Of a stretch of 64,000 nucleotides of DNA, positions 53,228 to 62,741 are shown piece by piece. The translations under genes and the position numbers were made by a program. The notes under the pieces are model-generated. The model did not search any database. It saw nothing but the letters and a program-made list of their open reading frames with translations, and had not been told where the DNA came from. This stretch comes from Bacillota bacterium (GTDB taxonomy: Bacteria > Bacillota > UBA4882 > UBA8346), in assembly GCA_023392595.1 (NCBI GenBank), contig JAEVYU010000061.1, positions 1-64,000 of the forward strand, in the 5' to 3' direction. Within the stretch, counting starts at the first letter, position 1. Every line of letters starts with the position of its first letter.

Positions 53228-53620
53228 TTATTGCTTCCTAACAATTACAGCGCTATCGATATTGGTAAATACATTTTCCTTCAAGTTATTGCTATCGACA
53301 GCCGTAATTACCGTGCGGTTTTTAACACTAACCACCAAAGCCATTTGGTCCATGAGTATCAGCGACTCTTTTCCTCCCTTGGCCTCAACCTTATTGACGG
53401 CATCTTTCAGCAAAGCCATATCCTGATTATCCAGGGAAATTTGACGGCTTTCCAACCGTTTTAAAGCGTGGGCCGAGAATTTTACATTGGTTTGCTCTTC
53501 CAATTGCTGCTGAAATAATTGGTCGAAACTAGGACCAACCGCAGTCTTTGACGCCGATTGATTGCTATTTTGTACAGAGGGGCCAATCTGGATTGGGCGC
53601 ATCACAACTTTTTCGTTCAT
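53228..53620 (-). CDS. Flagellar operon protein, TIGR02530 family
   Basis: 130 residues from ATG 53620, which overlaps the flgD stop (ATGA). The family signature VKFSAHALKRLESRQI lies at about residues 47-62, followed by LKDAVNKVEAKGGKESLILMD and VKNRTVITAVD. In Bacillus the protein is YlzI-neighbour FlgD-adjacent (often called flg_new). Function unknown, but it is always between flgD and flgE. The next gene is flgE after a 236-nt spacer with heptad repeats. Confidence 0.92.
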   Translation of the reverse strand: MNEKVVMRPIQIGPSVQNSNQSASKTAVGPSFDQLFQQQLEEQTNVKFSAHALKRLESRQISLDNQDMALLKDAVNKVEAKGGKESLILMDQMALVVSVKNRTVITAVDSNNLKENVFTNIDSAVIVRKQ

Positions 53621-54228
53621 AATTTCCCCGTATCTGCCGCAACGTTCCAAATATCTTTCATACCGATTGTTTGACCGTCGGACGTCTGGAGTTCAATCGA
53701 AGTGCGACCTTTATCATCCGTAACTGCTCTTTCATCGATAACTTTGACCTGTTTACCATGGCCGGAACCGTTGGGATTTTTCAAGTAGACATTTTTACCC
53801 ACCAGATTTTGAGCTTCCTGCAACATCCCTTCTGGGCCCATTAACGAATTTACTTCTGAATCCTTGATTTGTCTGCCGCTATCTAGCGTTAAATAAATAT
53901 CATCACCCTTGGGTTGAACGCCGATAATCCGACCGAATACCAATTCTTGACCACTGATGCCATTGGATATGGTGGCTTTCACATCATTACCAATCGACAT
54001 CATCGCTTGTTGAAGGGAATTGGTTTTGCTTACATTTTGCATTTGCTCCAAGCTGGAAAATTGGGCCATTTGGGAAATAAATTGAGTATCTTCCATCGGC
54101 TTAGTCGGATCCTGATTCCGGATTTGCGCAACCAGAATCTTAAGAAACTCATTTTTTCCCAGTGAATTATTGCTTACCGCACGAACATTGGATGGAGCTG
54201 TCGTAGTTGTTGCACCTGAAACAAACAT
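53617..54228 (-). CDS. flgD: Hook cap protein FlgD
   Basis: 203 residues from ATG 54228, behind AAGGAG; a TTG at 54237 lies inside that site. The conserved N-terminal part has NEFLKILVAQIRNQDPTKPMEDTQFISQMAQFSSLEQM-like sequence (in part), and the C-terminal part has FLG-domain strands with GRIIGVQPKGDDIYLTLDSG. FlgD forms the scaffold at the tip of the growing hook and is removed at hook completion. Confidence 0.95.
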   Translation of the reverse strand: MFVSGATTTTAPSNVRAVSNNSLGKNEFLKILVAQIRNQDPTKPMEDTQFISQMAQFSSLEQMQNVSKTNSLQQAMMSIGNDVKATISNGISGQELVFGRIIGVQPKGDDIYLTLDSGRQIKDSEVNSLMGPEGMLQEAQNLVGKNVYLKNPNGSGHGKQVKVIDERAVTDDKGRTSIELQTSDGQTIGMKDIWNVAADTGKL

Positions 54229-54281
54229 GGTTTTCAACTCCTTTCTTTGCGAATTTAGGCAATTTAATTAATCTAATCGAT

Positions 54282-56012
54282 TTAAGCAATCAAATCAATG
54301 GCGGTTTCCCCTCCGGAACGCCTAAGCTGAACTGGATTTTCCTTTGATTTGGAAGATACTTCTTGATTTCCCATATGGGTGTTATTTTGTTGCCCCGTAA
54401 ACCCTCCGGAATTATGAGATGCATTTTGGAAAGCGCCTTCATTGTTATGTTGCCCAACCGATACCATCAGTTGATCCACTTGAATACCGTTATCTTGAAG
54501 ATTCCGGCGCAACTGGTTCAAATTGGTTTCAATAATTTCCTTGACTTGCTGGGATTCGGCAACAAACTTCGCTGTCACCAGTTGATTTTCAACGGAAACT
54601 TTTAAATGGAGTTTTCCCAAATGGGCTGGTTTTAAATTGACTTCCATCTCTCCATTCCCATGATTCAAAGACACCTTTGCCTTTTCAACAATCTGAGCGA
54701 ATACGTCATCCTTATTCACAGGTTCCGAAGTACCGGCAGTGGCATTAAATTTAGCCGGCACATTTGCCATAGGAGGCTGCTCAACCGAAAAGGCCCCAGT
54801 GTTATCAGCTCGGGTTTTATCGGATGGATTATTCACTGATAGTTGCGTTTGAATAAGCGGCAAATTCAGGCTCTGACCCTTTTCGCTCTTGGAAACTATT
54901 TGATCGGAAGCTAATGAATCACTAAGGTTGATTCCTTTTTCGTCCGAATCCGGCTGGGGGGCGTCAGAATTTAAATTCTGCATCGCTCCACCGGTGACTT
55001 TTGAAGATGAAAGCAGCGAAGAGCCATCACCGGTTTGCAAAGCTGTGAACGGTGCTTGTATTTTCCCATTGGATATGTCAAGAGTTTTGGTGTTATCCTG
55101 TCCTTCGGCTACCGGTTCACTGGTCCCATTCGATTTAAGGTTCTCAGCTAAAGGCACTTGTTGGCTTAAGAAATTTTGGGACTGAGCCGGTGATACTCCG
55201 GAGGTTTGTTGCGCTGAAGAATTACCGCTGGATGCTCCCGCTCCGTTTTGCGCATTATTCTGCATTAAAGAAAGTTCCGTAGCATTGCCGGATGAGGCCG
55301 GAGACAAAATTTTAGAATCATCGGCGCTCATGAATTGTTTAAGAAATGCAGTTCCGCCATTAAGATCATGAATCATGTCCATTGGATTGGCAGTACTCTC
55401 TGCAGCTCCCCCTATAACTCCGGTATCTACGGAACTTGGGGAAGCGTTTGCCGTCTGTTTGTCCAAAGCGATCATCGGGTCAATACCGGATTGCTGTTCA
55501 ATTAACTTATTATCAGGCTGTTCCCCTTGATTTACCACTATCGGTTCCACTGAAGCAGCCGCTATCAAAGGCGATCCCGTCATTGCTGCTTGATCATTAC
55601 CATTCTGTTTGTTTTTGCCCTCATCAGAATCCCCAATCGGTTCTGAGTCATCTTTTGGCAGGGCGGATTTTCCGTCGACCGTCTGAGTGTCCGGTTTCAA
55701 ATCGGGTTGTTGCTTGCCGACAGACTTTGGCAATTTGGACGACAGTGGTTTTGGAGGCTGGATACCTTTGGAAGCTGGTCTTAAATCCTGTGTAGGGTTC
55801 GCTTGATTATTAAAAACAGGTATATCTTTCTCCTTGGTATAGGATAATTTCTTCCGAGTCGTACCGGACGAGGAGTTCATTGCCTTGTTTAATTTTTTAC
55901 TAAAATCTGAGTCCTGCACACTCGCCCCGGAATTGGCTCCTGTGGTAATTTTTTTACCGGCTCCTTGGGAATTAGGTACTGTGACTACCGGCGACATCGT
56001 TAAGTTTGACAT
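54282..56012 (-). CDS. fliK: Hook-length control protein FliK
   Basis: 576 residues, start after AAAGGAGGTGAAAGA. About 430 residues are low-complexity (Ser, Asn, Gln, Pro, Asp), as in the ruler part of FliK. The C-terminal Flg_hook domain has GNGEMEVNLKPAHLGKLHLK and VTAKFVAESQQVKEIIETNL, ending with MVSVGQ. It measures hook length and triggers the FlhB switch. A long ruler may pair with the long hook subunit in this window. Confidence 0.9.
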   Translation of the reverse strand: MSNLTMSPVVTVPNSQGAGKKITTGANSGASVQDSDFSKKLNKAMNSSSGTTRKKLSYTKEKDIPVFNNQANPTQDLRPASKGIQPPKPLSSKLPKSVGKQQPDLKPDTQTVDGKSALPKDDSEPIGDSDEGKNKQNGNDQAAMTGSPLIAAASVEPIVVNQGEQPDNKLIEQQSGIDPMIALDKQTANASPSSVDTGVIGGAAESTANPMDMIHDLNGGTAFLKQFMSADDSKILSPASSGNATELSLMQNNAQNGAGASSGNSSAQQTSGVSPAQSQNFLSQQVPLAENLKSNGTSEPVAEGQDNTKTLDISNGKIQAPFTALQTGDGSSLLSSSKVTGGAMQNLNSDAPQPDSDEKGINLSDSLASDQIVSKSEKGQSLNLPLIQTQLSVNNPSDKTRADNTGAFSVEQPPMANVPAKFNATAGTSEPVNKDDVFAQIVEKAKVSLNHGNGEMEVNLKPAHLGKLHLKVSVENQLVTAKFVAESQQVKEIIETNLNQLRRNLQDNGIQVDQLMVSVGQHNNEGAFQNASHNSGGFTGQQNNTHMGNQEVSSKSKENPVQLRRSGGETAIDLIA

Positions 56013-56064
56013 TCTTTCACCTCCTTTGCTATGATCTATATATCGACAGAACGGAAGGAATAGA

Positions 56065-56670
56065 TTAGAGATTTCGATACTTATTTAAGCGATCCTGGGT
56101 TAATTTTGCCAAATAATCTTCAGGCAAATTTTCCATAATCTTGGTCACTTGAAAGGGGCGTAATTGATCAAAAATAGTAAACACCGTTTCCTCCGGTAAT
56201 TTTTGAATCACTAACGCCGCTTGTTTGGGCTTCATGGCGCCCACCCGGGTCAGATAATCCTTCAACTTTTGGTCCGAAGTCGGTGGCGGAAATTTCCCCG
56301 GCATCGGGGGGTTCACGTAAGCATAATTCGGTGTGGGAGTATATTTGGAGCCAGCCGTTACCGGATGCTCATTTTGCCATTTATTTTTATCATTTTCAAA
56401 TTGATTGCGGTCTGCCTCCAATTGGTCCTGAGCATCTTTCAGTTTCTGTTCACGGCTCCGTAATTCTTGTTCGCTTTGGGCCAACATTTCACCACGCTTT
56501 TCACCTAATTCATAGCTTTTCGACAAATCCTGAAGGCCCGGATACAAGCTGGCCGCTTGGAGAATTAGCTGTTTGGTATCAACGATCCCAAACTGGTTGA
56601 GACCCCATAAAACAAAAAAGATCAATGCAATCACAAAAATTCCTTTAAGTAGCCCTGAGAGCTGGTTCAT
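56065..56670 (-). CDS. MotE/YlxF-like flagellar membrane protein
   Basis: 201 residues. Short N-tail, one membrane segment (about 9-27), a coiled coil (about 50-105), a Pro-rich linker and a C-terminal MgtE_N-like helical domain starting AALVIQKLPEETVFTIFDQL and ending KLTQDRL. In Bacillus the same position between fliJ and fliK is held by ylxF; MotE-type proteins help stators or export. Start after GGGAGGATTAGCAATT. Confidence 0.8.
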   Translation of the reverse strand: MNQLSGLLKGIFVIALIFFVLWGLNQFGIVDTKQLILQAASLYPGLQDLSKSYELGEKRGEMLAQSEQELRSREQKLKDAQDQLEADRNQFENDKNKWQNEHPVTAGSKYTPTPNYAYVNPPMPGKFPPPTSDQKLKDYLTRVGAMKPKQAALVIQKLPEETVFTIFDQLRPFQVTKIMENLPEDYLAKLTQDRLNKYRNL

Positions 56671-56715
56671 AATTGCTAATCCTCCCTATTTCCCCTATCC
56701 ACAAAAGCAAACGGG

Positions 56716-57183
56716 TTACTTTATCGGTTCTTGATTTTTATCTTCATTCCGGGTAAAGCGCCCAGTTCCCAATTCATCCAAGAACAGTATTTCCCGGTTT
56801 AATTCTTCGGCCTTATAAATTTTGTAAGCTTTTTCCTTCAATTTTTCAACCGTTTTTTTCTCTTTGGTGGCTTCCAATAGTTGATCCCTAGTTTCCCTCA
56901 CATTATTTTCGCAAACTTGTAAATGCCGGCTGGCAATTTCCACTTGCTTGTTCCGCCAAATCAAAAATTTATGATAATTCATAGCTTGAAAGAGGTCCAA
57001 TTTTTGCTGGCAATCTTGGCGATAGGTTTGAATCGTGTCAGCCAATTCATTTTCACGTTGCGAAAGCCGGTTTTGGGCTTCTTGTTTTCGTACCTCGGCT
57101 ACTTGCAACTCCTGTTTACGGAGATCTTCCACCCGGGTCTTTACCTTTAATACGGTTTCCAGTTTGAACTTAAATTTCGCCAT
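56716..57183 (-). CDS. fliJ: Flagellar export chaperone FliJ
   Basis: 155 residues from ATG 57183, behind GGGAGGCGG and just past the fliI stop; the frame upstream of that only overlaps fliI. The family start AKFKFKLETVLKVKTRVEDL is followed by a nearly continuous antiparallel coiled coil. FliJ links the FliI ATPase ring to FlhA and helps turn over export chaperones. Confidence 0.9.
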   Translation of the reverse strand: MAKFKFKLETVLKVKTRVEDLRKQELQVAEVRKQEAQNRLSQRENELADTIQTYRQDCQQKLDLFQAMNYHKFLIWRNKQVEIASRHLQVCENNVRETRDQLLEATKEKKTVEKLKEKAYKIYKAEELNREILFLDELGTGRFTRNEDKNQEPIK

Positions 57184-57185
57184 AA

Positions 57186-58520
57186 TTAGCCGCCTCCCAT
57201 CATCGCTTCCAATTTGGCGAGAGTTTCGTTCAATGGAGCCTTTTCGTAAACTCCCTGACATACAAATTCATTGATTGGCCCATTCATACGGATTGCGGCG
57301 TCAATCTGGGCGTTGCTTCCGGCTACATACGCGCCAATATTGATTAAATCCTCGTTATTACGATATGTTGCCATTAAACTTCGTAACTTTCCCGCCGCCC
57401 CCCTATGTTCCTCCGAAGCCAATTCGCTCATTAAACGACTGACACTGGCTAAAACATCAATCGCCGGGTAGTGGTTTAAGTGAGCAAGTCCCCTCGACAG
57501 GACAATGTGGCCGTCTAAAATACCGCGTACCGCATCGGCGATGGGTTCATTCATGTCATCGCCTTCCACCAGTACAGTATACAATCCGGTTATCGTTCCC
57601 TTATCCGCAGTGCCGGAACGTTCCAGAAGTTTAGGCAAAAGTGCGAATACCGAAGGGGTAAATCCCCGGGTTGTAGGCGGTTCCCCTACCGCCAACCCCA
57701 CTTCACGCTGGGCTATGGCGAACCGGGTCACCGAATCCATCATCAGCATAACATCTTTGCCCTGATCCCTAAAATATTCCGCTACCGCAGTAGCCACCAT
57801 CGCCCCTTTTATCCGGACCAACGCCGGTTGATCCGATGTGGCAACAATCACCACTGAACGTGCTAATCCTTCCTCACCCAAATCCCTCTCTAAGAATTCC
57901 CGTACTTCCCGGCCCCGTTCTCCGATTAATCCGATAACGTTGATATCGGCCTCGGTATTCCGGGCAATCATCCCCAGTAATGTACTTTTGCCGACACCGC
58001 TTCCGGCAAATATACCGACACGCTGTCCCCGGCCACAGGTTAACAAGCCGTCGATCACACGGATGCCCATGGATAAAGGAACCGTAATCCGCTTCCGGGT
58101 TAAAGGATTCGGAGGGGGCGCACTAAGAGGATAATATTCCCCGCTAAACAATGGACCCTTTCCATCCATAGGCTGGCCAAGTCCATTCAAGACCCGGCCT
58201 AACAGGGAGGGTCCAATTTCAACTTGCAATTTTTGCCCGGTAGCGATGATTTCGCTTCCTGGGCCAATTCCGCCAATTTCTCCTAAGGGCATTAATAAAA
58301 CTCGGCCCGCCTTGAATCCAACCACTTCGGCTGATAAAGGTTCCGGTGAGCCTTTCACTGTAATTAAACAATGCTCTCCCAGATCAGCAGCCGGTCCGTC
58401 GCCTTCTACAGTTAACCCCACAATCTGACTGACTCTTCCGATCTTTTTAACCGGATCAAGGTTATGAAGCAGCGTAATATATCTTTCGGCCAGAAAATCA
58501 GGCACACTCCCGATACTCAT
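57186..58520 (-). CDS. fliI: Flagellar export ATPase FliI
   Basis: 444 residues. Walker A at FAGSGVGKST with K178, the family segment LIGERGREVREFLERDLG and Walker B region VMLMMDSVTRFA, then EPPTTRGFTPSVFALLPKLLERSG. Close to rotary ATPase beta/alpha subunits. It unfolds and passes substrates to the gate. The ATG overlaps the fliH stop (ATGA), so fliH-fliI are coupled. Confidence 0.97.
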   Translation of the reverse strand: MSIGSVPDFLAERYITLLHNLDPVKKIGRVSQIVGLTVEGDGPAADLGEHCLITVKGSPEPLSAEVVGFKAGRVLLMPLGEIGGIGPGSEIIATGQKLQVEIGPSLLGRVLNGLGQPMDGKGPLFSGEYYPLSAPPPNPLTRKRITVPLSMGIRVIDGLLTCGRGQRVGIFAGSGVGKSTLLGMIARNTEADINVIGLIGERGREVREFLERDLGEEGLARSVVIVATSDQPALVRIKGAMVATAVAEYFRDQGKDVMLMMDSVTRFAIAQREVGLAVGEPPTTRGFTPSVFALLPKLLERSGTADKGTITGLYTVLVEGDDMNEPIADAVRGILDGHIVLSRGLAHLNHYPAIDVLASVSRLMSELASEEHRGAAGKLRSLMATYRNNEDLINIGAYVAGSNAQIDAAIRMNGPINEFVCQGVYEKAPLNETLAKLEAMMGGG

Positions 58521-59953
58521 TGAATTTTCCCAACCTTTAAAAGTTCATTCATAATTTGTTCTAATTGGGATTGAATCCGCGCATCCAGGTTACCGCGGTC
58601 TGTCTCAATAAAACAACTCCCCGCAGGTATACTAAGATCCTCCCTAATTTCAACCGGTTTGGGACTGGTAAAGGCGCTTTGAAGCACGGCAAGATTATCC
58701 CGGATTAATTGTAAATCATCAGGATGAATCCGTAGTATGATTGAATCGGCTGTAGAAGCTTTGGACAAGGCTTCCCGAACAATCTGGACCTTACGGTTCG
58801 GTTCAAGCTGGATCTCTTCGCCAATGATTTTTTCCGCAATTTTTACGGCCAATTTGAGTAATTCCGGCTCGGAGGAACTGATTCGCTCCACCCGCTCACT
58901 TTCAATTTCTCCAATTAACCTTAGCGCTTGATCAAAATGATCAACAAGTTCTTGTTTCGCAGCCACCAATGCAGCCTCCCGACCGGCAGTCAACCCTTCT
59001 TGATAAGCCTCATCCTTGATTGCGGCGGCTTGCTGATTGGCCTCTTCCAACATATCAGCAATTTTTTGATTGGTCTCTTCCAGAACTTTAGCTGCCTTTT
59101 GATCGGCATCCGCAATAGCCTGTTCTGTCTGGAATTTGGTTTTTTCTAGGGACTTTTCCGCAGTTTGCCGGGCCCCTTCCAGGATAAGTTCCGCTTGATC
59201 TTTGGCATTATGGATTATCGTATCCGCCTGATGTTCAGCCTCCTCGATAATTGCTTTTTGTTTCCCATTGTGAAGCATTTTATCGATAGGTTGTTCCTCT
59301 TCAACGAAATCCCTGTTGGCCCGTTGATAAGGGCTTCTAACGGATGGTTCTTTTTTTAGCTCATTTTTTTCAGGAGTTGTTATAACTTTTTCAGAAGATG
59401 CCGTCTCTGTTTTGCCACCCGAAAGTAAAGCTTCAAGCGTGGCAGCCACATCGGCTATGTGATCTAAATTAACAGCCCCGTTTGCAGGTTTGGTGGTATT
59501 ACTTTCTGATTTCACTGCAGGTTGCGGAATCCATTTCTTTTCATTCCGCATTGGGGATTTGGGTTTCTGTTCCAGGTTCTCCTGATAATCCATTAAAGCC
59601 GTAGCTAAACGCTTCCGGTCATTTTGATTGATGTTGACAACGATTTCGTCATCACTGTTATCGTCTGCAAAATTTTTTTTCTGATCACCAGCCGATAGGG
59701 ACGGGGCCTCAATCTCGATTTTAGATTCATCTGCCGGCTTTGCCTCATCGCCGGTTGGGAGCGTGGTATTTTTATCATCCATGGTTTCATCTTGATCGGA
59801 TGATTTTAAAGCGCCTTGCTCTCCTGAGATATTTTCTTCGAAAAGGGCCCGTCTTTCTTCCTCTTCAATAATAAAAAAAGAATCCACATCAAGTGGGGGT
59901 AATTGACGCGGATGGGTTTCGACACATTGTTCAGACTTGATGATTTTAGACAA
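58517..59953 (-). CDS. fliH: Flagellar assembly protein FliH, long form
   Basis: 478 residues from TTG 59953, overlapping the fliG end by 8 nt. The C-terminal domain (from about 335) has LLKLAVKIAEKIIGEEIQLEP and ILRIHPDDLQLIRDNL as in FliH/V-type E subunits. Before it, about 235-330, is an 11-residue-periodic Ala/Glu-rich helical stalk (units such as ADQKAAKVLEETNQKIADM). The N-terminal 230 residues are acidic and low-complexity. FliH is usually 210-300 residues, so the extension is large. It is the stator of the FliI ATPase. Confidence 0.9.
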   Translation of the reverse strand: MSKIIKSEQCVETHPRQLPPLDVDSFFIIEEEERRALFEENISGEQGALKSSDQDETMDDKNTTLPTGDEAKPADESKIEIEAPSLSAGDQKKNFADDNSDDEIVVNINQNDRKRLATALMDYQENLEQKPKSPMRNEKKWIPQPAVKSESNTTKPANGAVNLDHIADVAATLEALLSGGKTETASSEKVITTPEKNELKKEPSVRSPYQRANRDFVEEEQPIDKMLHNGKQKAIIEEAEHQADTIIHNAKDQAELILEGARQTAEKSLEKTKFQTEQAIADADQKAAKVLEETNQKIADMLEEANQQAAAIKDEAYQEGLTAGREAALVAAKQELVDHFDQALRLIGEIESERVERISSSEPELLKLAVKIAEKIIGEEIQLEPNRKVQIVREALSKASTADSIILRIHPDDLQLIRDNLAVLQSAFTSPKPVEIREDLSIPAGSCFIETDRGNLDARIQSQLEQIMNELLKVGKIQ

Positions 59954-60956
59954 TCAATTCATCCTCCCTGCCACGCGAGATTACAACCTCGCCGGAATCC
60001 TCAAGCTGTCTAATAACATTAACAATCTTTTGTTGAGCTTCCTCAACATCGCGCAAACGAACCGGCCCAAGGAAATTCATATCTTCTTTTAACAGATCCA
60101 CTGCGCGTTTAGACATATTCTTAAATACCAAATTCTTAACTTCTTCACTGGCGGTCTTGAGGGCCATACCCAGATCTTTGGTATCCACATCACGCATGAC
60201 GCGTTGAACCGTTTTGGCATCGAGTTGAGCAATATCTTCGAATACAAACATCCGCCGTTTAATTTCATCGGCAAGTTCCGGATTATCCTCGGCTAAAGCC
60301 TCCAATATCGTTTTCTCGGTACCGCGGTCCACCCGGTTTAACACGCTAACTACCGATTCAATACCACCGGCAATCGAAAAATCTTGCATCACAAAAGAAG
60401 ATAACTTTTTCTCAAGAACGACTTCAACTTCATGCAAAACTTCAGGCGAAGTACGATCCATCGTGGCCAATCTCTTTGCTACCTCCACTTGCTGAAGCGG
60501 CGGAAGCGCCGATAATATGATACCGGCCTGTTCCGATTTCAAATAAGCCATCACCAAAGCAATCGTCTGAGGATGTTCATTTTGAATAAAGTTCAACAAT
60601 TGGCTGGGCTCGGTCTTTCTTGCAAAATCAAAGGGCCGGACCGTTAGGGACGAAGTTAGTTTCTCGATGACATCATCGGCTTTATGGGTGCCAAGCGCTT
60701 TATCCAAAATTTCCCGAGCCATTTCAATACCGCCCGACAAAATATATTCCTGCGCCTGACAAAGCTGATGAAATTCTTCGATCACTTGGTCTCTCAGTTC
60801 GGGCGGAACTCTTTTTAAATTGGCAATTTCCAAAGTTATCTCTTCAATCTCATCTTCACGCAGATGTTTCATAATCCCCGCCGAAACATCCGATCCGAGA
60901 GATATCAATAAAATTGCTGTTTTTTGTTTTCCGGTCAGTTCTAATGTCTTTGACAA
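59946..60956 (-). CDS. fliG: Flagellar motor switch protein FliG
   Basis: 336 residues from TTG 60956, 8 nt after CGGAG; a GTG at 60965 overlaps that site and is less likely. Domains: N-terminal TGKQKTAILLISLGSDVSAGIM, the middle EHPQTIALVMAYL motif and the C-terminal torque helix with DLPLLDDR-type charges replaced by AQLDAKTVQRVMRDVDTKDL. It transmits stator torque to the MS ring and C ring. Confidence 0.97.
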   Translation of the reverse strand: MSKTLELTGKQKTAILLISLGSDVSAGIMKHLREDEIEEITLEIANLKRVPPELRDQVIEEFHQLCQAQEYILSGGIEMAREILDKALGTHKADDVIEKLTSSLTVRPFDFARKTEPSQLLNFIQNEHPQTIALVMAYLKSEQAGIILSALPPLQQVEVAKRLATMDRTSPEVLHEVEVVLEKKLSSFVMQDFSIAGGIESVVSVLNRVDRGTEKTILEALAEDNPELADEIKRRMFVFEDIAQLDAKTVQRVMRDVDTKDLGMALKTASEEVKNLVFKNMSKRAVDLLKEDMNFLGPVRLRDVEEAQQKIVNVIRQLEDSGEVVISRGREDELIV

Positions 60957-60986
60957 AAGAGTCACTCCGTTTTAGGTATATTCAAA

Positions 60987-62741
60987 TTAATTTTGTTCTT
61001 CCGATAACCAAGCCTTTAATAAAACGGCAACTTCCTCAGGTTTCTCACGGGCTATCTTTTCAATTGCCGCCAGTCTTTCGTTGCGGGCCCGATCTTCCAA
61101 TGTGATCGGTTGTTGCTGTTGCTCAAGCTCAACCATGAGCTCCGGCGTCCCACCATTCTCCTGTTCTTGCTGTGCGGTATCCTCAATCAGTTTATCGATT
61201 TTAGTACCAATAATCGGGACCGGCATCTCATCCACTTCCAATTCTTCAATTTCTGACTTACGGCGCTTCTTGCCAAACCTTCCTTTAGTTCTTCTTGCCC
61301 GTTCCTCTTCTTCTACCTCGGCAATTGTTGCTAACTCTTCACCGTCTTCCAGGTCCTTCTTCTCTTTGTCTTTTTCTTTGACAACCTTAAGTACTTCAAC
61401 TTTAGGTGGAACCGGTTCCTTCACAATCACCAGGATGATCAATGTCAATAACAAAATGCCCAATAAGGAAGATATCGCAATCGTCGGCCACTGAGTCTGC
61501 GGCTGCTGTTCCGTCTGTGCCGGCTTTGAGAAATTGATCGTTTCAACAGTCAACCGGTCACCGCGTTCTTCAGCGATACCCACCGCATCTTTAACCGTGT
61601 TATATACTTTTTGTTTATTAGCGGCAACCAAATTACCGTCAACCCAGACGCCTACTGTCAGCCGTTTAACTTTCCCGGGGGCTGCAACCCTAAATTCTTC
61701 AACCTTGCTGATTTCATAATTCGTGGTGCGCTCGGTTTTTTCCCCTTTATAATTGGTTACTCCTGAATCGGTTGCTTTATATTGGGTAATGTTCGAATCC
61801 GTGCCCGGGATTCCATTGGCCGAGCTTCCAGTGCCTTCATACGTTTCGGTTTTTTCCTGCTCACTCCGGGGTACACCCTTATCGGCAAAAGTTTCACTTT
61901 TTAATTCTTGATAATCGAGGTCTAAATCAGCACTGACTCTTACGACAGCTTTGTTAAAGCCAAAAACTTTCGTAAGCATGCTCTCGATTCGTTTTTCAAC
62001 CGTTGTCTCATATTCCAATTTGGCAGTCAAAGTATCGGCTGCTCCGTCGGCTCCTCCACCGATGCCGTATCTTGAGCCACGCTTGGTTCTTAATCCAGCA
62101 GTTAAGTCATTGGCAAAATTATCAATAATGGTTACATTGTCATTTTTAAGTCCGGTACTGGCACAAACTAAATTGAGGATTGCTTCAACTTGTGTTTGGG
62201 ACAGGACTCCCGGCGCCCGAAGTTGCAACTGGACCGAAGCGGTTCCCACCGGCTTATCGTCCGCAAATACATATTCGCTTTGATCCGGCATATTAAGCAA
62301 AATCTTTGCATCCAAGATACCGTCGAGTTGTTGTAAGGTTCGGGTTAATTCCCCGGATATTGCCCGCTGGCGGTTGATTTGATTTGTAAAATCAGTGGTA
62401 CTAAAAGAATTTTTGTCGAAAACTTCCCATCCGACAACACCGCCGTGAGGAATACCCTCTTTTAACAAATTCGCACGCACCGACAAAGCATTAGGAACCT
62501 CAATCCCGCCAGTCACGGAAGTGCGGTAAGGAACTTTCAGCTCATCAAGTTTAGCGATAATTTCACTACGATCTTGCTCGTTTAATCTAGCATAAAGCAA
62601 TTCATATTTTGGTGCGCCTACAACCCATATCAATAAAGCTATAGCTATTAAAGAGCCAACCGTAAGAGCTATAATGGTGATTTTACGCTTGCGGCTCATA
62701 TTATTCCATAAATTTTTAACTTGGTTGAAAAATTCGTTCAC
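60987..62741 (-). CDS. fliF: Flagellar MS-ring protein FliF
   Basis: 584 residues from GTG 62741. An N-terminal membrane segment (about 24-44), the YscJ/FliF domain beginning YELLYARLNEQDRSEI and containing RVSADLDLDYQ later, a GlyThrSer-rich segment in the periplasmic ring domain, and a second membrane segment (about 420-440), followed by an acidic cytoplasmic tail that ends with PEEVAVLLKAWLSE, the FliG-binding helix. GGAGG lies 12 nt before the GTG, a rather long distance. First gene behind the promoter at 62782-62809. Confidence 0.96.
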   Translation of the reverse strand: MNEFFNQVKNLWNNMSRKRKITIIALTVGSLIAIALLIWVVGAPKYELLYARLNEQDRSEIIAKLDELKVPYRTSVTGGIEVPNALSVRANLLKEGIPHGGVVGWEVFDKNSFSTTDFTNQINRQRAISGELTRTLQQLDGILDAKILLNMPDQSEYVFADDKPVGTASVQLQLRAPGVLSQTQVEAILNLVCASTGLKNDNVTIIDNFANDLTAGLRTKRGSRYGIGGGADGAADTLTAKLEYETTVEKRIESMLTKVFGFNKAVVRVSADLDLDYQELKSETFADKGVPRSEQEKTETYEGTGSSANGIPGTDSNITQYKATDSGVTNYKGEKTERTTNYEISKVEEFRVAAPGKVKRLTVGVWVDGNLVAANKQKVYNTVKDAVGIAEERGDRLTVETINFSKPAQTEQQPQTQWPTIAISSLLGILLLTLIILVIVKEPVPPKVEVLKVVKEKDKEKKDLEDGEELATIAEVEEEERARRTKGRFGKKRRKSEIEELEVDEMPVPIIGTKIDKLIEDTAQQEQENGGTPELMVELEQQQQPITLEDRARNERLAAIEKIAREKPEEVAVLLKAWLSEEQN

